Origin: Bradyrhizobium sp. S69
GTDB lineage: Bacteria > Pseudomonadota > Alphaproteobacteria > Rhizobiales > Xanthobacteraceae
DNA length: 64,000 bases
Assembly (NCBI RefSeq): GCF_009766005.1
Contig: NZ_LMUK01000043.1
Coordinates: 164,568 to 228,567 of the forward strand
Direction of reading: 5' to 3'
In this document: one piece after another, positions 51,917 through 62,300 of the stretch
Layout of the letters: every line of letters starts with the position of its first letter
How positions within the stretch are numbered: the first letter of the stretch is position 1
The notes under the pieces: generated by a model
The model's database searches: none
Told to the model about the DNA's origin: nothing
The model's input: only the letters and a program-made list of their open reading frames with translations
Program-made: the position numbers and the translations under genes

Positions 51917-52057
51917 CGTCATCCTGAGGAGCGCGCCTCTCTGGCGCGCCTCGAAGGATGGTGTTCAGCGCAGTGCGTGCGGCCATCCTTCGAGGCGCGC
52001 AAGAAAGAGCGCGCACCTCACGGGTGAACGCAATTGCGTTCATCCCGGGGATGACGG
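51917..52057. repeat. Dispersed repeat B, copy 2 (inverted relative to copy 1)
   Basis: Starts CGTCATCCTGAGGAGCG and ends with GCACCTCACGGGTGAACGCA followed by ATTGCG and GATGACGG, the reverse complement of the copy at 28084. It sits between convergent genes. Confidence 0.8.
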
Positions 52058-52118
52058 CCGAGATAGCTTCACAAGCTACTTCGCCGGGACGACGCGTTGA
52101 TATGCCTTATACACGCCA

Positions 52119-55100
52119 TCACGCTGCCTGGTCCGCCTTCACCGGCGCCTGCTTGCGGGCGGTGAGCCAGTTCTCGAAGCGCTGGATCACGACAAAGAAT
52201 GTCGGCACGAACAACACGGCAAGGCAGGTCGAGGCCAGCATGCCGGAGAACACCGTGATGCCGATCGATTTGCGGGCGTTGGCGCCTGCGCCGGTCGCCA
52301 GCACCAACGGCACCACCCCGAGGATAAAGGCAAACGACGTCATCAGGATCGGCCGGAACCGGGCGCGCGCCGCCTCGACCGCGGATTCCAGCAACGGCTT
52401 GCCCTCGCGCCCGTGCAATTCGAGCGCGACTTCGACGATCAGGATGGCGTTCTTAGCCGACAGCGCGATCAGCAGGATGATGCCGATCTGGGTATAGAGA
52501 TTGTTGTCGATCCGGAGCGCCGACAGCACCAGCATCGGGCCGAGCAGCGACAGCGGCACCGCGAGGATCACCGAGGCCGGCGCGTACCAGCTTTCATATT
52601 GTCCCGCGAGCACCAGATACACCAGCAGCAGCGCCAATCCGAACGCCCAGTAGATCTGGCCGCCGACGGCCTTCTCCTGATACGACATCGCCGTCCATTC
52701 GTATCCCGTGCCGGTCGGCAGGGTTTTGGCGGCGATCTCCTCCATCAGCGACATCGACTGTCCCGAGCTATAGCCGGCGGCCGGCAGGCCGATGATGGTC
52801 GCGGACGGATAGAGGTTATAGAGGCTGATCAGCGAGGGCCCGACCGATTGCGTGATGTTCGCGACCGTGCCGATCGGCACCATGTTGCCCTGGCTGTTGC
52901 GCACCATCAGGTTTTCGATGTCGCGCGGCGTCAGGCGGGACTGCGCTTCCGCCTGGGCATAGACCTGGAAGGTACGGCCGAACTTGGTGAACTGGTTGAC
53001 ATAGCTCGACCCCAGATAGGACGACAGCGTCGAGAAGATCTGGTCGGTCGTGACATACAGCGTCTGGGTCTTGATCCGGTCTACCTCGACATTGAATTGC
53101 GGCACCATCGAACGGAACGGCGAACTGACCCGCTGCAACGCGCTTTGGGTCTGCGCATTGGCGACGATGGCGCCGGCGATCGCCTGTAGCTTGCCATAAT
53201 CGGCATTGCCGTCGCGCAACTGCACCTGCATCGCAAAACCGGCGGCGTTGCCGATGCCCTGGATCGGCGGCGGCGGAATCACCAGGATCCGCGCTTCCGG
53301 GATCGCCGCCATCTTTTCGTTCAATCCGACGAACAGCGAGCGCAAATCCTGACCCGGGCCGCGCTCGCTCCATTCCTTCAGGATCAGATAGCCGACGCCG
53401 GCATTGGCGAGGCTCGACGAATTGTCGAGCGCCGAGATACCGGCGATGGTGACCACCTGATCGACACCCGCCACCTTGCCGGCGATCTCGCTGACCTGGT
53501 CGAGCACGTGCTGGGTGCGGTCGAGTGCGGCGCCGTCAGGCAGTTGCACGGCGACCAGCATATAGCCCTGGTCCTCGATCGGAATAAATCCGGTCGGTAT
53601 CCGCGATAGCCCGTAACCGCTGCCGCAAATCAGGATCAGCGCCAGGATCACGCAGAGGCCGCTATGGTTGGTCATGCGGACCATGAGCCGGCCGTAGCCG
53701 CGCTCGAGCCGGTCATAGACCGCGTTGAAGCCGCGGTAGAAAAAGTTGCGCTGCTCCGGCGGCGCCGGCCGGCGCAGCCACAGCGCGCATTGCGTCGGCT
53801 TCAGCGTCGCGGCGTTGACCGCGCTGAGCAACGCGGTGGCGGCGATCACCAGCGCGAATTGCGAATACATCCGCCCGGTCAATCCCGGCAGGAAGGCCGA
53901 CGGCAGGAACACCGAGATCAGCACCAGCGTGATGCCGACGATCGGCGCAAACAGCGCATCCATCGCGCTGATCGCGGCATCATGGCTCGACATGCCCTTT
54001 TCGATGTTGTGGGCGGCACCCTCGACCACCACGATGGCGTCATCCACCACGATGCCGATCGCCAGCACGATGGCAAACAGGGTCGAGATGTTGATGGTGA
54101 AACCAAGGGCAGCCATCGCGGCAAAGGCGCCGATGATCGTCACCGGCACTGTCGTGGCCGGCACCAGCATCGCGCGCCAGTCCTGTAGGAAGATCAGGAT
54201 CACCACGAGCACCAAGAGGCCGGCCTCGATCAGCGTCTTGTAGACCTCATGAATCGAGGCCGAGACGAATTTGGTGGTGTCGAACGGCGTGTCGTATTTC
54301 ACGTCCCGCGGAAATGCCTTGGCCAGTTCCGCCATCTTCTTCTGCACCGCCGCCTCGACCTCAAGCGCGTTGGCGCCGGGCGACTGGAATACGCCGATGC
54401 CGGTAGCCGGCTTGTTGTTGAGCGAAAACACCTGGCTGTAGGTCTGCGCGCCGAGTTCGACCCAGCCGACGTCGCGCACGCGGGTGACGTCGCCATTATT
54501 GCCGGTCTTGAGGATGATGTCCTCGAACTGGCGGGTATCGTCGAGCCGCCCGTTGACGTTCAGCGTGTACTGGAACGCCTGTCCGGGCGGGGTCGGCGGC
54601 GCGCCGACCTGGCCGGCCGTGACCTGCTGGCTCTGCTGCTGGATCGCCTGGATCACATCCTGCGGCACCAGACTGCGCGCCTGCAGCTTGTTGGGATCGA
54701 GCCAGACCCGCATCGAATATTGGCCCGCGCCGAACACGGTCACGTTGCCGACGCCGGGCAGCCGCGACAATTCATCCCGGATGTTGATGGTGGCGTAGTT
54801 GGAGAGGAACAGACTGTCGTAGGTCGCATTCGGCGACGTCAGCGTCACGAACAGCAGGATCGCGGTCGACTTCTTCTGCACCGTGACGCCCTGGTTCTGG
54901 ACGGACTGCGGCAGTTGCGACAGCGCGCTCGACACCCGGTTCTGCACCAGCACCTGCGCGAAGTTCAGATCGGTGCCGATCTTGAAGGTCACGGTCAGCG
55001 AATAGGTGCCGTCGGCCCCGCTGTAGGACTGCATATAGAGCATGTCCTCGACGCCGTTGACTTGCTGCTCGATCGGCAGCGCCACGGTGTCGATCACGGT

Positions 55101-55268
55101 CTTGGCGCTGGCGCCGGGGTAACGCGTCGTCACCTGCACCGTCGGCGGCACCACATCAGGGTATTGCGCGACCGCGAGCCGGAACAGGCAGACGCCGCCA
55201 ATCAGGATCATCAGGATCGCGATGACGTTGGAAAGGACCGGACGTTCGATGAAGAATTTCGAAATCAT
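52119..55268 (-). CDS. RND efflux permease, HAE-1 family (AcrB/MexB-like)
   Basis: Inner-membrane multidrug exporter of 1049 residues, normal length. It opens MISKFFIERPVLSNVIAI, has GVEDMLYMQS, the TM4 proton-relay VVDDAIVVVEG, and LLIALSAKNAILIVEVA in TM10. The phenylalanine-rich pocket and switch-loop regions look intact. It follows its adaptor by 16 nt. No outer-membrane factor is adjacent, so it must use one encoded elsewhere, such as the NodT protein at 20-22 kb. ATG at 55268 has GGGA about 8 nt upstream. Confidence 0.94.
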   Translation of the reverse strand: MISKFFIERPVLSNVIAILMILIGGVCLFRLAVAQYPDVVPPTVQVTTRYPGASAKTVIDTVALPIEQQVNGVEDMLYMQSYSGADGTYSLTVTFKIGTDLNFAQVLVQNRVSSALSQLPQSVQNQGVTVQKKSTAILLFVTLTSPNATYDSLFLSNYATINIRDELSRLPGVGNVTVFGAGQYSMRVWLDPNKLQARSLVPQDVIQAIQQQSQQVTAGQVGAPPTPPGQAFQYTLNVNGRLDDTRQFEDIILKTGNNGDVTRVRDVGWVELGAQTYSQVFSLNNKPATGIGVFQSPGANALEVEAAVQKKMAELAKAFPRDVKYDTPFDTTKFVSASIHEVYKTLIEAGLLVLVVILIFLQDWRAMLVPATTVPVTIIGAFAAMAALGFTINISTLFAIVLAIGIVVDDAIVVVEGAAHNIEKGMSSHDAAISAMDALFAPIVGITLVLISVFLPSAFLPGLTGRMYSQFALVIAATALLSAVNAATLKPTQCALWLRRPAPPEQRNFFYRGFNAVYDRLERGYGRLMVRMTNHSGLCVILALILICGSGYGLSRIPTGFIPIEDQGYMLVAVQLPDGAALDRTQHVLDQVSEIAGKVAGVDQVVTIAGISALDNSSSLANAGVGYLILKEWSERGPGQDLRSLFVGLNEKMAAIPEARILVIPPPPIQGIGNAAGFAMQVQLRDGNADYGKLQAIAGAIVANAQTQSALQRVSSPFRSMVPQFNVEVDRIKTQTLYVTTDQIFSTLSSYLGSSYVNQFTKFGRTFQVYAQAEAQSRLTPRDIENLMVRNSQGNMVPIGTVANITQSVGPSLISLYNLYPSATIIGLPAAGYSSGQSMSLMEEIAAKTLPTGTGYEWTAMSYQEKAVGGQIYWAFGLALLLVYLVLAGQYESWYAPASVILAVPLSLLGPMLVLSALRIDNNLYTQIGIILLIALSAKNAILIVEVALELHGREGKPLLESAVEAARARFRPILMTSFAFILGVVPLVLATGAGANARKSIGITVFSGMLASTCLAVLFVPTFFVVIQRFENWLTARKQAPVKADQAA

Positions 55269-55284
55269 GCCAAAGTCCCATACG

Positions 55285-56487
55285 CTATTTGGTCGACGAC
55301 GGCGGAGTCTCGATTTTTTGTGTCTCGATTTTTGGCGTTTCGATCTTCTGCAGCTTCGGAGCGACCTTCTGGCCGGGGATCGCGCGCAGCAGGCCGGCAA
55401 CCACGACTTTATCGTCCGGCTTGAGGCCGTCTTCGATCACGCGCAAATCGCCCTCGAGCGGGCCGGTCTGCACCTTGCGCTGCTCGACCACATTGTCGCC
55501 GTTGACCACCAGCACATAACGCCCGCTTTGGTCGCTGCCGAGCGAGACATCCGGCACCAGCAGCGCATTTTCCTGCTTGTCATAGGGCACGCGGACCCGG
55601 ACGAAATAGCCGGGCAGCAGCATCCGGTCGGGGTTCGGCAGCAGGCCGCGCACCGGCAGCGTGCCGGTGGACTGGTTCAGGACCGGCGCGATGTAATCGA
55701 GCTTGCCCTTATGCGGATAGCCGGCTTCGGTCTGCAATCCGACTTCGACCGGCAATTGCCTGAGTTCGGCGACCGTGACCCCGCGCTTGAGGGCTTCGGC
55801 CCGGATCCGCAGCACGTCCTGTTCGTTGACGTTGAAATTCACATAGATCGGATCGAGTGCCACGATGCTGGCGAGTTGCGTCGGCGAAGAGGCGCCGACC
55901 AGTTCGCCAACCGAGACGAGATGCGCGCTGACGATGCCGTCGAACGGCGCGGTGACGTTGGTGTAACCGAAATTGACCGCGGCAATCTTGGTGTTGGCCT
56001 GCGCCTGCAGCAGATTGGCCTGGGCGTTGTCGCGGGTGGAGGTGGAGGTATCGAGCGTTGCCTGCGACACCGCCTGCCGCGCCACCAGATCCACTTGACG
56101 CTTGTAATCGGCTTCAGCCTGCTTCACCGAAGCCTGCGCGCCGGCCTCGGCGGCCTGCGCCTGTTCGAGCTTGTACTGATAGGTCTGCGGCTCGATCGTG
56201 AACAACGTGGTGCCTTCCTTGACGAAGGCGCCGTCCTGATAGCTGATCGCCTGCAATACGCCCTGCACCCGTGCCACCAGATCGACCGATTTGATCGGCG
56301 CGGTGTTTCCGGTGGCGTCGAGATAGCGCGTGATGCTGCGTTGCACGGGCACCGCGACGTCGACCGAGGGCGGCGGTGGCGGCACGAAGGCGTTCTGTTC
56401 GCAGCCGGTCAACAGGAGGAGCGAAAACACGATGGCCGCGGCACGCGTTGCGGAGACTGATTGATGCCTTTGATCCCTTGGCTGCAT
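55285..56487 (-). CDS. RND efflux periplasmic adaptor lipoprotein (AcrA/MexA-like)
   Basis: Adaptor of 400 residues with a lipoprotein signal and lipobox LLTGC. Lipoyl half motifs are VDLVARVQGVLQAISYQDGAFVKEG and TAPFDGIVSAHLVSVGELV; the hairpin between them is Ala/Gln-rich. The C-terminus ends in three KIET units (KIETPKIETQKIET) and a short Ser/Thr/Lys tail. The start MQPRDQRHQS is preferred; upstream codons do not resemble the family. It is the first gene of the adaptor-permease operon. Confidence 0.93.
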   Translation of the reverse strand: MQPRDQRHQSVSATRAAAIVFSLLLLTGCEQNAFVPPPPPSVDVAVPVQRSITRYLDATGNTAPIKSVDLVARVQGVLQAISYQDGAFVKEGTTLFTIEPQTYQYKLEQAQAAEAGAQASVKQAEADYKRQVDLVARQAVSQATLDTSTSTRDNAQANLLQAQANTKIAAVNFGYTNVTAPFDGIVSAHLVSVGELVGASSPTQLASIVALDPIYVNFNVNEQDVLRIRAEALKRGVTVAELRQLPVEVGLQTEAGYPHKGKLDYIAPVLNQSTGTLPVRGLLPNPDRMLLPGYFVRVRVPYDKQENALLVPDVSLGSDQSGRYVLVVNGDNVVEQRKVQTGPLEGDLRVIEDGLKPDDKVVVAGLLRAIPGQKVAPKLQKIETPKIETQKIETPPSSTK

Positions 56488-56581
56488 CCCGTGCCCCAAT
56501 CGATTGACCACCCGGCAGATCCGTGACGGGAACTCATACCATAATCCGCCCGTCGTGGAACCTGCAAACACCGGCTGGGGG

Positions 56582-56689
56582 CGTCATCCTGAGGAGCGCG
56601 CCTTTGCGCGCGTCTCAAAGGATGATGTTCAGCTCGGTGCGTGCGGCCATCCTCGAGACGCGGCGAAGACGCCGCTCCTCAGGATGACG
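56582..56689. repeat. Dispersed repeat B, copy 3 (short version)
   Basis: CGTCATCCTGAGGAGCG and CGCTCCTCAGGATGACG form perfect or near-perfect inverted ends, with a related inner part (GGATGATGTTCAGC, GTGCGGCCATCC). It lies between the stop of the acetolactate-synthase-like gene and the adaptor start on the minus strand. Confidence 0.8.
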
Positions 56690-56745
56690 TTTTTCTTTTC
56701 CGTCCCCCTGCAGTGCTTCGTCTAGGTGCCTCGGACCGGCGCGCC

Positions 56746-58374
56746 CTAATGTTTCGGCAATTCCTTCACCAGCACGCGCATGTTCTCGCTGTAGTCGATC
56801 GGCACGACGACCAGATGCACGCCCTTGCCGTCCAGCGCGGCCTTCAGCGTCGGCAGGAAGTCCGCCGTGGACGCCACCCGCGAGCCCGTCGCGCCATAGG
56901 ATTTGGCGTAGGCCACAAACTCGGGATTGCCGAATTCGAGGCCGAAATCCGCGAAATGATCGGCTTCCTGCTTCCAGCGGATCATGCCGTAGGCGTGGTC
57001 CTCGAGGATCAACACCACGATATGCACGCCGAGACGAACCGCCGTCTCCAGCTCCTGCGAATTCATCATGAAGCCGCCATCGCCGCACACCGCGAGGATT
57101 TTCCGCTCGGGATGAATCAGGGCCGCGGCGATCGCCGAGGGAAGCCCCGCCCCCATGGTGGCCAGCGCATTGTCGAGCAGCAGCGTGTTGGCGACGCTGG
57201 TGCGATAGTTGCGCGCGAACCAGATCTTGTACATGCCGTTGTCGAGCGTCACGATGCCGTCCGGCGGCACCGCTTCCCGAACGTCATGGACGATGCGCTG
57301 CGGCGTCAGCGGAAAACGGTCTTCGGTGGAACCCTCCGCGAGTTTTGCCAGGATTTTCTCGCGCAAGCCCAACAGCGCGCCGGCGTTGGGAAGCTTGCCT
57401 TCGAGGCGGCCCGCAAGCGCCGCCAGGCTGGCGCCGACGTCGCCGATGATCTCCGCCTCCGGGAAATAGACCTGTTCGACGGTCGCCGGCGTGGCGCCGA
57501 CGTGAACCACGCGAGGTCCCTTCTCGTTCATGATGAAGGGCGGCTTCTCGATCGTATCGTGTCCGATCGAGATGATGAGGTCGGCCTTGTCGACGGCCTC
57601 GTGGATCCAGTCGCGTTCCGACAGCGCCGCGGTCCCCATATAGAGATTGGACCCCGCATTGACCGCGCCCTTTCCCATCTGGGTGTTGAAGAACGGAATC
57701 CCCAGCCGACGGACGAATCGCGACAGCGGCTCGGCCAGTTGCGGACGGCTGGCGCCCGCGCCCAGCATCACCAGCGGCCGCTCCGCCGACGCGATCATCG
57801 CGGCTGCGCGGTCGATCGCCACGTCAGGCGCCACCGGCAGTTCGACGACATGCGGATGAATGATCTCGGCCGCCGCCTCGTCGGAAGCGACATCCTCCGG
57901 CAATTCGAGATGGACCGGGCCCGGGCGCTCCTGCTGCGCCACGCGGAACGCATCGCGCACCAGGGTCGGAATGCTCTGCGCCGAGATGATCTGGGTCGCC
58001 ATCTTGGTCAGCGGCCGCATCGTGGCGACGATATCGACGATCTGGAATTTCGCCTGCCGGCTGGAGCGAATGGCCTTCTGGCCGGTGATCATCACCATCG
58101 GCATCGCACCCAGATGCGCATAGGCCGCGCTGGTGGTCAGGTTGAGCGCGCCGGGCCCGAGCGTCGTCATGCACACCCCGGCGCGGCCGGTCAGCCTGCC
58201 ATAGGTCGCCGCCATGAAACCGGCGGCTTGTTCGTGGCGGGTGATCACGAGCTTGATCTTCGAGCCGCGCAGCGAGTTCAGCACGTCGAGATTTTCTTCG
58301 CCGGGGATCGCGAAGATATATTCGACGCCCTCGCTTTCGAGCGCCCGAACCAGCAGATCTGAGCCTTTTGTCAT
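56746..58374 (-). CDS. Acetolactate synthase-like thiamine diphosphate enzyme (catabolic, AlsS-like)
   Basis: ThDP-dependent enzyme of 542 residues. The catalytic glutamate is in ITRHEQAAGF, the ThDP/Mg motif is GDGGFMMNSQELETAVRLG ... LEDHAYG, and the middle FAD-type domain is present. The C-terminal DYSENMRVL resembles the catabolic AlsS form more than the biosynthetic IlvB; no small regulatory subunit gene is adjacent. It condenses pyruvate, or a related 2-keto acid, to an acetohydroxyacid. The ATG at 58374 gives MTKGSDLLV; the upstream extension does not fit. Confidence 0.85.
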   Translation of the reverse strand: MTKGSDLLVRALESEGVEYIFAIPGEENLDVLNSLRGSKIKLVITRHEQAAGFMAATYGRLTGRAGVCMTTLGPGALNLTTSAAYAHLGAMPMVMITGQKAIRSSRQAKFQIVDIVATMRPLTKMATQIISAQSIPTLVRDAFRVAQQERPGPVHLELPEDVASDEAAAEIIHPHVVELPVAPDVAIDRAAAMIASAERPLVMLGAGASRPQLAEPLSRFVRRLGIPFFNTQMGKGAVNAGSNLYMGTAALSERDWIHEAVDKADLIISIGHDTIEKPPFIMNEKGPRVVHVGATPATVEQVYFPEAEIIGDVGASLAALAGRLEGKLPNAGALLGLREKILAKLAEGSTEDRFPLTPQRIVHDVREAVPPDGIVTLDNGMYKIWFARNYRTSVANTLLLDNALATMGAGLPSAIAAALIHPERKILAVCGDGGFMMNSQELETAVRLGVHIVVLILEDHAYGMIRWKQEADHFADFGLEFGNPEFVAYAKSYGATGSRVASTADFLPTLKAALDGKGVHLVVVPIDYSENMRVLVKELPKH

Positions 58375-58524
58375 CGCAACACTCCCGATATGTCCTTGCG
58401 CGCCGTTCCCGCAGTTCGCGGATGGTATCAAGAACGATGGCGTGCCGATATGCCCGTGGCATGAAAACGCCGCCGGCACTTCTGGCGCCGACGGCGTTTT
58501 TGAACCCGCAACCCTGCCTGAAAT

Positions 58525-59037
58525 CTAGCTCGCCATGCGGCGCGGCAGCTTCCAGCCGGGACGGACGAAGTGGCAGGTATAGCCGGTCGGGTAGCGCTCC
58601 AGATAATCCTGATGCTCCGGTTCGGCCTCCCAGAAGTCGCCGACCGGCGCGAGCTCGGTCACCACCTTGCCCGGCCACAGGCCGGAGACATCGACATCGG
58701 CGATGGTATCGCGCGCCACCCGCTCCTGCTCGGGGCTGGTGTAGAAGATCGCCGAACGATAGCTGGCTCCCCGGTCGTTGCCCTGGCGATCCCGCGTGCT
58801 GGGATCGTGGATCTGGAAGAAGAATTCCAGCAGATCCCGGAAGCTGGTGACCCGGGGATCGAACACGATCTCGATCGCCTCGGCATGGCTGCCATGGTTG
58901 CGATAGGTCGCATTCTTGACGTCGCCGCCGGAATAGCCGACCCGCGTCGAGATGATGCCGGGCTTGCGGCGGATCAGATCCTGCATTCCCCAGAAACAGC
59001 CGCCTGCAAGAACGGCACGTTCCGTAGTTGTGGTCAT
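58525..59037 (-). CDS. msrA: Peptide-methionine (S)-S-oxide reductase
   Basis: MsrA of 170 residues that repairs oxidised methionine. The active-site motif GGCFWGMQ has the catalytic Cys near residue 14, and GYSGG, YRNHGSHAEAIEIVFDP and YRSAIFYTSPEQ follow. The C-terminus contains only YTCHFV as a possible resolving cysteine region. It lies 150 nt upstream of the acetolactate-synthase-like gene on the same strand. Confidence 0.95.
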   Translation of the reverse strand: MTTTTERAVLAGGCFWGMQDLIRRKPGIISTRVGYSGGDVKNATYRNHGSHAEAIEIVFDPRVTSFRDLLEFFFQIHDPSTRDRQGNDRGASYRSAIFYTSPEQERVARDTIADVDVSGLWPGKVVTELAPVGDFWEAEPEHQDYLERYPTGYTCHFVRPGWKLPRRMAS

Positions 59038-59361
59038 CGGTGTTTCTCCGTATTGGCCGCCAACACATTGGCAGCGAAATCGAGTTGGCAGCGAAATCGA
59101 ACGCCCTGCCCGAAGCCCGCGCCTTGGCGGTCCGGACAGGAGGAAGCCTAGAGCATTTCCGGTTCTGATGGAATCAGAACCGGGCTCTAGATTCTTGTTT
59201 TGACGCGTTTTCTTGACGCGAACCGGTACCCACGGAGCCTGTCATCGGGCGCGCGTTCGCGCGACCCGTTGGCTCGAAAACGCTCTAGCATAAATGTGGC
59301 GCGGAGCGAGCCCGCGCAAGGCGCCGCGGCCCGCCGATGAGGCGCATTTGATCAAGCCGAT
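59038..59361. other. Intergenic region with a repeat D copy
   Basis: No gene. Repeat D occupies about 59150-59289. The rest is ordinary spacer between the GH16 gene end and the msrA start, including the msrA promoter region. Confidence 0.55.
59150..59289. repeat. Dispersed repeat D, copy 1 ('CCGGTTCTGATGGAATC' hairpin)
   Basis: An 11-bp perfect stem CCGGTTCTGAT / ATCAGAACCGG around GGA (59159-59183), then TTTTGACGCGTTTTCTTGA and GCGAACCGG. The element appears to end at CTCGAAAACGCTCTAG, with about 40 nt of extra GC-rich sequence before it. A second copy ends the window at 63929. Confidence 0.75.
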
Positions 59362-62300
59362 TCAATGAATGATAAAATGCCCGATATGCGTCTCGGCGAT
59401 GCCGCCGGCATGCCCAAGGCTCGTATGATCGAACCCGCTCGCATCATCGAACCATGGATGATTTGATGGAGCCGAGTTTGCTGTCGCCATCAGGCTCGTG
59501 GGTTGCGGTTGCAAACCATGTCCGTCGATCGCCGAATATGCCGGAGCGCCGCTGCCGGCGGCCGTGTGCGGCTGGAAAACGAACGCATCGCCTCCCACGC
59601 CCCCGATCGATACCGGCGGGGTGGCCGGGACATTGGTTTCGCCGCCGGCCGAGGCAAAGCTGAAATTGGCCTTCGGCGGATCGATCACCATCGTGCCGCC
59701 CTGGCCGTCGCTCGAGAGATCGAACGTCGATTTTGTGTAGTTCCCGACCAGCGCGATGTGAGCCACGTGATTTTGAGCGTCGGTCACCGTCAAGGTGCCA
59801 CTGGTGCTGTTGCCAGAGTAAGAGACCTTGGTTCCGGAACCGAAGCCGATATCCCGGAGGTCAATCTGGTCTGAGGCGTTCGGATTACCGTTGCCGGTGA
59901 GACCGATCAATTTGCCGGTAAAGGACATCGAGTGGTCGAGAACCAGGGTGCCGGTCGTCCCCTTGAAGGTGATCGATCCGGAATCGGCAGCCGTCAGTTC
60001 GAGCGTGGCACCGGCGTCGATCACCGCCGCCTGCGTCATCTGGCTCAACGTCAATACCATGTTGCCGCTCGCCTCGATCACGGTCGAGGGGATATCGATC
60101 ACGCCGTCACCGTTCAGATCCTGATGGAAGCTGAGCTCGGCCGCCTCGATCACAACGCTGGTTCCCGATACGATGCCACCGCTCGAGACGTAATTGCCGT
60201 TGCTGTCGGTGGTCCAGATCTCGTACGACGTGGAGCCCGTCGATTGAAAGGCGACCTCGTATCCCGTTGAGGTCTGCTCGACGCCAATCGGCGTCCAGTT
60301 ACCGAACTCACCGGCCACAACCGGCGCGCCCTCATCCTGCAGTTCGGTAATGAAACTACCGTTGACGCCATTGAAATAGTAATTACCGCCGAGCTCGACC
60401 AGGCTCGTCGAGCCCGCCCGCTCGATCACCGTGGCGTTGATGCCGATCACACCGTCGCCGTTCAGGTCCTGGTGAAGGACACTCTCGGCGGTTTCGATCG
60501 CAGGGCTGGTTCCCGGCTGCACCCCGCCGTTTGAAATGTAATTGCCGTTGCTATCGGTGGTCCAGATCTCGTACGAGGTGGTGCCGGTCAGTTTGAAGGC
60601 GACTTCGTATCCGGTCGCGATCTGCACCGCACCGATCGGCGTCCAGTTGCCAAACTCACCGGCGAAAACCGCCATGCCGCCGTATTGCAGCTCGGGCCCG
60701 GCGCCGCTGGCGATGCTTTCAAGATAATAATTGGTGCCGACTTCATCCAGACTCGTCGAACCCGCCGCTTCGATCACGACCGGCGCTGGCCCGATGATGC
60801 CGTCCAGCACATTCGAGACCGGACTGACATTGCCGGCCACATCGGTCGCGGTCGTGGTGAAATCGTGCGAACCTTCGGAGAGCGAGCCCGAATTGATGCT
60901 CCAATTGCCGTTGCCGGCGGCGACGGCGGACCCGAGGAGTTGCGTCCCCTGGTAAAGCCGGACGCTGCTACCGGCCTCCGCGGTGCCGGTGACGATCACC
61001 GAGGTCGAAGATGCCTCAACTTCCGAAACAATGTCGGGTGCGGCAGGGGGAATGGTATCGACCGTGACGTCCAGCACCGCCGAGTGCGCACTGAGATTGC
61101 CCGCGACATCGATCGCCACGCCGGTGAAGACATGGGTGCCGTTCGCGAGGACCGCCGTCGCAAAGCTCCACGCGCCGCTGGCATTGGCGGTGGTGGTGCC
61201 GATCTCGGTCGAGCCATCGAATATCTCGACGGTATTGCCAGCCACTGCCGTGCCGGTCAGGGTCAGTTGATCGGCGTTGGTGATGCCGTCGCCGACGATA
61301 TTGCTGTCGGGCGAGAACGACGTGATCACCGGCGCGACCGGGACACCGGTGTCGATCGTGACATTCAATGGGGCCGAGACCACGCTGACCGTGCCATCGG
61401 GGTCGGTCGCCTGCGCGGTGAAAGGGTGGGTGCCGGCGGCCAACGTGCCGGTCGCAAACGACCAGGCGCCGCTGGCGTTGGCCGTCGCGGTTCCGATCAG
61501 GGTCGCAGCGTCGAACACCTGCACAACGGCGTTGGGGTCAGTCGTGCCATCCAACGTGATGTGAGTGGCATTGGTGATGCCGTCGCCGACGACATTGCTG
61601 TCCGGAGAAAAGGAAGTGATCGCGATCGCGAATGGCTTGGCCGCGTAAGCCGCGATCGAATCGATCAGCATGTCGCCGCTGACCGGCGTCGTCGCATTGG
61701 CGATGCCCGGACCATAAATGCCGAGATCCGCGATCATGTACATCGGGCTGTGCAAGTCCGCCGGCGTTGCCGTCTGAAAGACCTCAACGCCGTCGATGTA
61801 CCAGGTGATCGTGTTGGGCTCCCAATCCACCGCGTAGGTGTGGAAGCCGGTATACATGCCCGGCACGACGGTGGCGGCCTGAATCTGCGTCATCGTGCCG
61901 GTCTGATCGGTATGCACCGTCTCATAGGCGACGTTCGGAACGTTTCCGAGCGCCTCCACGACGTCGATTTCGGGAAACGTCGCCGATGTCGTGTTCACGG
62001 GCATCAGCCAGAACGCCGGCCACATGCCCGGGCCGGCGGGAAGCTCCGCACTTATCTCGAAGTAACCGTACAACTGCGATAAGGAATGATAGCTCGTGAT
62101 CATTCCGGAGGTGTATTGGGCGTTGTCGATATAGGGCTGAATGGCGGCCGGGGCTGGTCCCGCATGCAAATCCAGAACACCGTTGCTGATCGTCCACGGC
62201 GTGACCGAACTCGTCGGCGCATAGTTGACGTTGATGTTCCAATTGACCTGCTGGCCGCCGGTAATTTCGATGCCGTTAGCTGGCGCCCAGAAATAAGTCG

